DNA of 9,777 nucleotides, from contig MGLY01000006.1 in NCBI GenBank assembly GCA_001794935.1, positions 1-9,777 of the forward strand. Direction: 5' to 3'. Made by a program: the position numbers and the translations under genes. The notes under the pieces are model-generated. The model was not told where the DNA came from. It saw nothing but the letters and a program-made list of their open reading frames with translations, and searched no databases. Of this stretch, positions 6,352 through 9,777 are shown piece by piece. Source of the DNA: Chlamydiae bacterium RIFCSPHIGHO2_12_FULL_49_9. GTDB taxonomy: Bacteria; Chlamydiota; Chlamydiia; Chlamydiales; SM23-39. Position 1 is the stretch's first letter, and the number at the start of each line of letters is the position of its first letter.

Positions 6352-7094
6352 TGAAGTATCCTCCTCAAGATCAGCTCGTGATGGGCCTGCATGCAATTCA
6401 AGAACTGCTGCATCACGCGCCGCACCGTCTGCTTCGCATCTATACAGTTCGTCCGCAAGAGAAGAGAAAGTCTCAACTTTTGGAAGAGTGCGAGAGAAAC
6501 CAGATTCCGATCTCTTTTGTCGCAAATGACGAACTTTCTAAAATGGCGGGCTCAGACTCCCACCAATCTTTTGTCGCGCATGTGAAGGGGCGAACCTATT
6601 ACGGCGCGAAAGAGTTTTTGAAAAAGGTGGAAGAAGAGGACCGAGTCCTTGTTTTAATGCTCGATCAGATTTTTGATCCGCAAAATTTTGGGGCTCTCAT
6701 CCGTTCTGCTGAGTGTCTGGGGGCAAGCGGTGTCTGCTGGTCGAAAAACCGCGGCTCAGACCTCACTCCGGTTGCGGCCAAGGCGAGCTCGGGTGCAAGT
6801 GAGATCATCCCCCTCATCCGGGTCTCCAATCTCGCCGACGCCGTGGAGAAGTTTAAGGAGGGGAGATTTGAGATCGTCGCATCTCTACTGGACGCATCGG
6901 CTAAAAGCCTCTTTGAGTTCAAATATTCTTCCAGGACAGTTCTAATCTTGGGATCGGAAGGGGAGGGGATCCAGCCCCTCATCCGCAAGAAGGCGGACAA
7001 GGCGATCTATATCCCGATGAAAGGGAAGATCCAGTCATTAAATGTCGCCCAGGCAGCCTCTATCATGCTTGCCAAGTGGGCGGGAGAAGCCTAA
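6351..7094 (+). CDS. rlmB: 23S rRNA 2'-O-ribose methyltransferase (SpoU/TrmH family, RlmB-like)
   Basis: A 247-residue SPOUT-class methyltransferase. The N-terminal domain (about 10-80: LVMGLHAIQELLHHAPHRL) is the substrate-binding part seen in RlmB, which modifies the ribose of G2251 in 23S rRNA. The catalytic domain carries all three SpoU motifs: DPQNFGALIRSAE (109-121), LILGSEGEG (198-206) and IPMKGKIQSLNVAQAA (221-236), the last two shaping the knotted cofactor site. Length and the N-terminal match to RlmB favour it over TrmH or RlmH. The ATG at 6351 overlaps the upstream TGA as TGATG; an in-frame upstream extension to 6306 is open but lies within the outer membrane protein gene and adds nothing conserved. 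The last 57 bases are overlapped antisense by the leftward ORF ending at 7038. Confidence 0.92.
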   Translation: MKYPPQDQLVMGLHAIQELLHHAPHRLLRIYTVRPQEKRKSQLLEECERNQIPISFVANDELSKMAGSDSHQSFVAHVKGRTYYGAKEFLKKVEEEDRVLVLMLDQIFDPQNFGALIRSAECLGASGVCWSKNRGSDLTPVAAKASSGASEIIPLIRVSNLADAVEKFKEGRFEIVASLLDASAKSLFEFKYSSRTVLILGSEGEGIQPLIRKKADKAIYIPMKGKIQSLNVAQAASIMLAKWAGEA

Positions 7095-7598
7095 AGGGGG
7101 AATGGGAAGAGGTCTGGGCTTACCTTTTGCATCAAGCTCACGGATTTCCCCTTTCGTTTTTGGTTGAGGTGGGCTTTGGCCCCATAGGGCATTGATTTTG
7201 TTGTCTCTTTGAATCTTCCAATTCTTTTCTTTGAGTTTGGAATAAAGAGTGGGAGCTTCCTCATCATCAAACGGAGGGCGGTAGATCTTCGGACCGAAAA
7301 GGACTATTTTGCTAACCTTTAACCCTAGAAGATCGGGTTGTTTGATATCAAATTCCTTGCCTTTGATAGAGAGTTCCGTGATTTTTTTGCTACATTTCTC
7401 TTTTAGAGAAGAGATTGCTCTATTTAACAATTCTTCATTTTCAATGTCTGAAAAACTGACTGTAACTGTATTTTTTAAAAAATTGAAGTTGTGCAGTACC
7501 TCTGCGACTGGCGAACTGTTTGAAATTTTCCCATTCACATCTACGGAATAGACTACATTTTTAATTCCCAGACAGTTTATTTCGATTTTAGCTGACAT
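7038..7598 (-). CDS. Unrecognised 186-residue protein, antisense to the 3' end of rlmB
   Basis: I do not recognise this protein. The N-terminal two thirds look like real coding sequence: MSAKIEINCLGIKNVVYSVDV, then alternating strands and helices, with ITELSIKGKEF and LLGLKVSKIVLFG vaguely recalling leucine-rich-repeat strands. The tail from about residue 146 is basic and proline-rich (GKPRPLPIPPLGFSRPLGKH). Its last 19 codons lie antisense within the final codons of rlmB, so that end may be accidental readthrough after loss of an original stop. The DNA is more AT-rich than its neighbours. A near-consensus promoter stands 30 bases upstream, which argues that the gene is expressed; only a weak GTGA lies at the ribosome-binding position. 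There is no signal peptide or membrane segment. Its neighbour is the F-box gene, same strand, 82 bases upstream, so a host-interaction role is possible but unproven. Confidence 0.6.
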   Translation of the reverse strand: MSAKIEINCLGIKNVVYSVDVNGKISNSSPVAEVLHNFNFLKNTVTVSFSDIENEELLNRAISSLKEKCSKKITELSIKGKEFDIKQPDLLGLKVSKIVLFGPKIYRPPFDDEEAPTLYSKLKEKNWKIQRDNKINALWGQSPPQPKTKGEIRELDAKGKPRPLPIPPLGFSRPLGKHDRGCLGDI

Positions 7599-7627
7599 TT
7601 TTATTCACAATTTGTTTTTTGTAAATA

Positions 7628-7656
7628 ATTATATCAGTTATTTATATAAATTTCAA
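7628..7656 (-). promoter_or_regulatory. Near-consensus sigma-70 promoter for the 186-residue ORF
   Basis: Reading leftward: TTGAAA (7651-7656, 5/6 match), a 17-base spacer, and TATAAT (7628-7633, 6/6 match). The expected start of transcription is near 7621, giving a leader of about 23 bases before the ATG at 7598. It is the strongest promoter match in the window. It lies in the very AT-rich gap 7599-7680, in which I see nothing else. Confidence 0.65.
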
Positions 7657-7680
7657 TTAAAATAAAAAATATATAAAGCA

Positions 7681-8583
7681 TTAATTTGAATTGAAGAGGA
7701 GGTCTATTTTCTCTTGAAAGAGAGGGTTGGTAGGGGACTCCGGTTCAGAAAGCATGGCCCCCATGGCCGTTATTGTTGCCAGCCCGGCGAGGGCCATTCT
7801 CTCCAGTATACTCCTATCGGAAGCGCTCCTGTTGAACCAATATTCCGAAAAGGGGAGGACAATTCTCGCCGCCAGTCTATATTTGAAGGGAAACCAAGGG
7901 GCTCCGGGCTCTCCGGCGGAGGAAGACGAGTCGAGTTCGACCCATTCGTTTTGACCTTGCAAAATAGTCTTGAGGAAAGAGGTTCCGGTTTCTGTCAACA
8001 ATCCGTCTGAATTATATAAAGAGCAGCTGTTGCAGGCGTGACGAGGACCAGGGTTTTGTTTTCTGTGCTGAACATGGTATAGAGCATTCAAAGGAAGTTC
8101 CGGAGGTATCGCAAATCTGATTCCTTCTGGCGCTGCGGCAAAAGGAGGGACGGGCGCTATGCTAATGACGTATCTTTTACCGGCCTGCCCGGCAATATGG
8201 AGAGCTATTTTTAAGCCGTCGCCCAGTGTCATTAAGCTATCGCCAACACTGTCCCGGGCGGTGGCTTTTTGCAACGCTCGATCTGCAACGCGAAATGCCA
8301 ATGCTTCAATCGGAGCTCTGTTGACCCGAACGCTAAGTTCGATTCTCCGAGAGAGCCCCTCCTCTACGGATCTCATAACCGCCGGGGAGCATTGCGCACC
8401 GAGAAAGAGCTTTTGGACTTTTTCCGGATAAAGCCGAAGAATCTCTGGCTTCGTCGCTTGATCCCAAACGGTTTGCGCTTTCCCTCGCAAATCTCTGCAA
8501 GTTTTGGACAGGCTGAGAGTGTCTCTTCCACCTAAATACCGACAGACCTCAACATAAACATCTTCTGGAAGATCTTTTATCAT
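7681..8583 (-). CDS. F-box protein, probable secreted effector
   Basis: A 300-residue protein with an F-box at its N-terminus (about residues 2-35): LPEDVYVEVCRYL followed by LSLSKTCRDLR. F-boxes bind Skp1 and bring targets to eukaryotic SCF ubiquitin ligases; bacteria have no such system, so action inside a host cell is the natural inference. The rest has no domain I recognise. It includes a His/Cys-containing segment HACNSCSLYNSDG (about 183-195), an acidic/serine patch ELDSSSSAGEPG (about 216-227), and a short hydrophobic stretch near the C-terminus (MALAGLATITAMGAML, about 263-278). No Sec signal is present, so type III secretion would be expected. The ATG at 8583 was chosen: the frame is open to a TTG at 8625, but a promoter -10 box lies between the two. 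Only a weak GAGAAA precedes the ATG. Borders are very AT-rich, suggesting acquired DNA. Confidence 0.72.
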   Translation of the reverse strand: MIKDLPEDVYVEVCRYLGGRDTLSLSKTCRDLRGKAQTVWDQATKPEILRLYPEKVQKLFLGAQCSPAVMRSVEEGLSRRIELSVRVNRAPIEALAFRVADRALQKATARDSVGDSLMTLGDGLKIALHIAGQAGKRYVISIAPVPPFAAAPEGIRFAIPPELPLNALYHVQHRKQNPGPRHACNSCSLYNSDGLLTETGTSFLKTILQGQNEWVELDSSSSAGEPGAPWFPFKYRLAARIVLPFSEYWFNRSASDRSILERMALAGLATITAMGAMLSEPESPTNPLFQEKIDLLFNSN

Positions 8584-8608
8584 TATTATTTTCTCATTTT
8601 TTGCTTCT

Positions 8609-8637
8609 ATTTTAGCTTTTTTCAATTTTATTTTAAA
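8609..8637 (-). promoter_or_regulatory. Probable promoter of the F-box gene
   Basis: Reading leftward: TTTAAA (8632-8637), a 17-base spacer, and TAAAAT (8609-8614). Transcription would begin near 8602, about 20 bases before the ATG at 8583 and downstream of the alternative TTG at 8625. The surrounding DNA is almost pure A/T, so chance matches are more likely here. The remainder of the gap 8584-8660 holds nothing else that I can see. Confidence 0.42.
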
Positions 8638-8660
8638 TAAAAATCTTTTTTTAATTATTA

Positions 8661-8960
8661 TTATCGGGACGGGCGCTTGGGCCAGGGGAGGGAGATACTT
8701 GTTTGCCCGTGGCGGGCAAGCCAGGACGCAATGTCGATCTCAAGGGTTTTGGCCTTGGCTATGGCTTCCAGCAGCTCGTCCCACTCTTGAGCGAGGAGAG
8801 CTTCGTCGAGAAGATCGAGAAGCTCGTTGTAGTGGGCGGCGTCCTCGTCGATCATCCCCTCTTCAATACAGCGATTGAGGCGGAATTTGATCGCATCGAG
8901 GTTCTCAATGGTATCTTCTTTTGCCTCTAGAAAGGAGAGCTTTTCAGGTTTTTCTGCCAT
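8661..8960 (-). CDS. Small acidic helical protein of unknown function
   Basis: A 99-residue soluble protein that I do not recognise. It appears almost wholly helical, with many acidic and leucine/alanine residues (LSFLEAKEDTIENLDAIKF, YNELLDLLDEALLAQEWDEL, LLEAIAKAKTLEIDIASWL), and a short basic tail PWPKRPSR. There is no signal peptide or membrane span. Its ATG at 8960 lies 6 bases after the permease stop, and the TAG stop is part of an AGGA ribosome binding site (TAGGACTCC before the ATG), so the two genes are very likely co-transcribed. It ends in three consecutive in-frame TAA codons (8655-8663), then AT-rich spacer. The codon pattern and GC content resemble the housekeeping genes here, not the neighbouring F-box island. 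Confidence 0.7.
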   Translation of the reverse strand: MAEKPEKLSFLEAKEDTIENLDAIKFRLNRCIEEGMIDEDAAHYNELLDLLDEALLAQEWDELLEAIAKAKTLEIDIASWLARHGQTSISLPWPKRPSR

Positions 8961-8966
8961 GGAGTC

Positions 8967-9777
8967 CTATAAAGCCTGTTGTACAACCTCTGCAATCAAG
9001 ATGCAAATAGCAAAAAACATGAGAAATGCCAAGAAGGGCTTTCCTCCACCCAGCTGGCGGGTCTCTTTCGGACAGTGCATCTTGTAGCGAGCGACCCAGG
9101 CGAGGAGGGGAGGCATGAGGCCGAATAGAAAAGCGCAGCTCAGCCCGCCTGCATACCCAAGCGCAATGAGGAAGATGTGGGGATAGAGCAGAGCGATGAG
9201 CATGGGAATTCCGAAGACAATCAATGTTAGGAGAAGCCTGTGGGAGCCCGTCTTTTTCCATTTGAAGCCGTCTGCCAAAAAGTCGAAAAAAGAAAGGGCA
9301 AGAGGGATGAAGGAAGTGGTGAGAGCGAAAAACGCAAAATATTTTCCGATCGTAAAGACGAGCGGATTTTGAAGGAATTGCTTGAGAGGTCCTACCGCGT
9401 TTTGGCCTGCAAGCCCCGCCTCAATGAGCCCTCCGGGACCTTCCGCCGGAACGATGCCGAGGATGACGACCTGCCAGATGAGGTAGATGACGAAGGGGAT
9501 AAAAGAGCCGAGAACAATTGCGAGGCGGATCTTTTTGACATCCCGATTCATGTATGTCATCAGGGTCGGGATGATCACTTGATAGGTGAAGGCTGTAAAT
9601 AGGATGGGGAGAGCCAGCCACGCTTTGCCCCAGTTGGCGTAGCTGAGAAGTTTGATATCGACATAGGAGTAGGAGACAGCGACAAAGGTGAGATAGCAAA
9701 GGACAACGCCGCTGATCAGAACAAGGTTGAGCCTATCGACTGAGTGAGCACCGAGGTAGACAACTGGGGCAAAAACC
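8967..9777 (-). CDS. tyrP: Aromatic amino acid (tyrosine/tryptophan) permease, C-terminal two thirds
   Basis: An inner-membrane transporter of the hydroxy/aromatic amino acid permease family; the N-terminus lies beyond the right edge. About 269 residues are visible, with roughly seven hydrophobic segments, e.g. LVLISGVVLCYLTFVAV, IRLAIVLGSFIPFVIYLIW, YFAFFALTTSFIPLALSFF, LLLTLIVFGIPMLIALLY, and LAFLMFFAICILIAEVV at the C-terminus. The segment TAFTYQVIIPTLMTYMNRD followed by KIRLAIVLG matches the family pattern in E. coli TyrP/Mtr (helix end, proline, polar loop with basic residues). Chlamydiae usually carry TyrP homologues to import tyrosine or tryptophan they cannot make. An internal GTG at 9578 should not be taken as the start: the frame continues open and family-like to the window edge. 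It is followed closely by the small helical protein gene. Confidence 0.85.
   Translation of the reverse strand, partial: VFAPVVYLGAHSVDRLNLVLISGVVLCYLTFVAVSYSYVDIKLLSYANWGKAWLALPILFTAFTYQVIIPTLMTYMNRDVKKIRLAIVLGSFIPFVIYLIWQVVILGIVPAEGPGGLIEAGLAGQNAVGPLKQFLQNPLVFTIGKYFAFFALTTSFIPLALSFFDFLADGFKWKKTGSHRLLLTLIVFGIPMLIALLYPHIFLIALGYAGGLSCAFLFGLMPPLLAWVARYKMHCPKETRQLGGGKPFLAFLMFFAICILIAEVVQQAL

Noticed and set aside
7093..7154. Inverted repeat AAAGGGG...CCCCTTT after rlmB, followed by T bases
   Set aside because: The loop would be about 48 bases with no good inner hairpin and it lies within the opposite ORF; not convincing as a terminator.
8584..8625. TTG start for the F-box protein, adding 14 residues
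   Set aside because: The stretch is nearly all A/T, includes the likely -10 box, has no ribosome binding site, and the added residues are lysine-rich filler.
7651..8645. Similar AT-rich words (TTCAATT...AAATAAAAA) on both sides of the F-box gene, as possible target-site or recombination repeats
   Set aside because: The two copies differ in length and are made almost only of A and T, so chance similarity is likely. No transposase or clear direct repeat accompanies them.
9240..9602. 120-codon plus-strand ORF opposite the permease gene
   Set aside because: The charged sequence is typical of the antisense of a membrane protein gene, and the minus strand has clear transporter sequence.

Overview
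The window looks like chromosomal DNA of a chlamydia outside the genus Chlamydia, i.e. a Parachlamydiales-type symbiont or pathogen of protists. This is inferred from four things: two SET-domain proteins of the chlamydial NUE/CpnSET type, a peptide deformylase that reads like the chlamydial enzyme, an F-box protein (a eukaryotic domain common in amoeba-infecting chlamydiae), and a TyrP-type aromatic amino acid permease. I cannot name the species. No rRNA, tRNA, IS element, CRISPR array or phage gene was seen.

Layout. (1) 1-2574 is a glycerol-use divergon. glpK and the 5' part of glpD run leftward, and glpF runs rightward from a 44-base gap. GlpF admits glycerol, GlpK phosphorylates it, and GlpD oxidises glycerol-3-phosphate. 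(2) 2632-3600 is one ORF joining a YchJ-like SEC-C/NTF2-like protein to a complete peptide deformylase. (3) 3679-5297 holds two overlapping SET-domain methyltransferase genes; the first has an ankyrin-like N-terminal half. A weak terminator-like hairpin lies at the end. (4) 5380-7094 holds a cysteine-free beta-barrel outer membrane protein gene and the 23S rRNA methyltransferase gene rlmB, overlapping by one base. (5) 7038-8660 is an accessory-looking leftward segment: an unrecognised 186-aa ORF that runs antisense into the end of rlmB, and an F-box protein. Each has its own recognisable promoter, and both are bordered by very AT-rich DNA. (6) 8661-9777 holds a leftward pair: a truncated TyrP-type permease followed after 6 bases by a small acidic helical protein.

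Metabolic and housekeeping genes (glycerol, deformylase, RlmB, permease) are interleaved with probable host-interaction genes (two SET proteins, the F-box protein, the outer membrane protein). The most notable items are the YchJ-deformylase fusion, the ankyrin-SET plus SET pair with strand composition opposite to its neighbours, the F-box island, and three genes whose likely -10 box lies only 6-9 bases before the ATG, suggesting leaderless mRNAs. All functional calls come from reading motifs and from remembered family sequences; no database search was possible.
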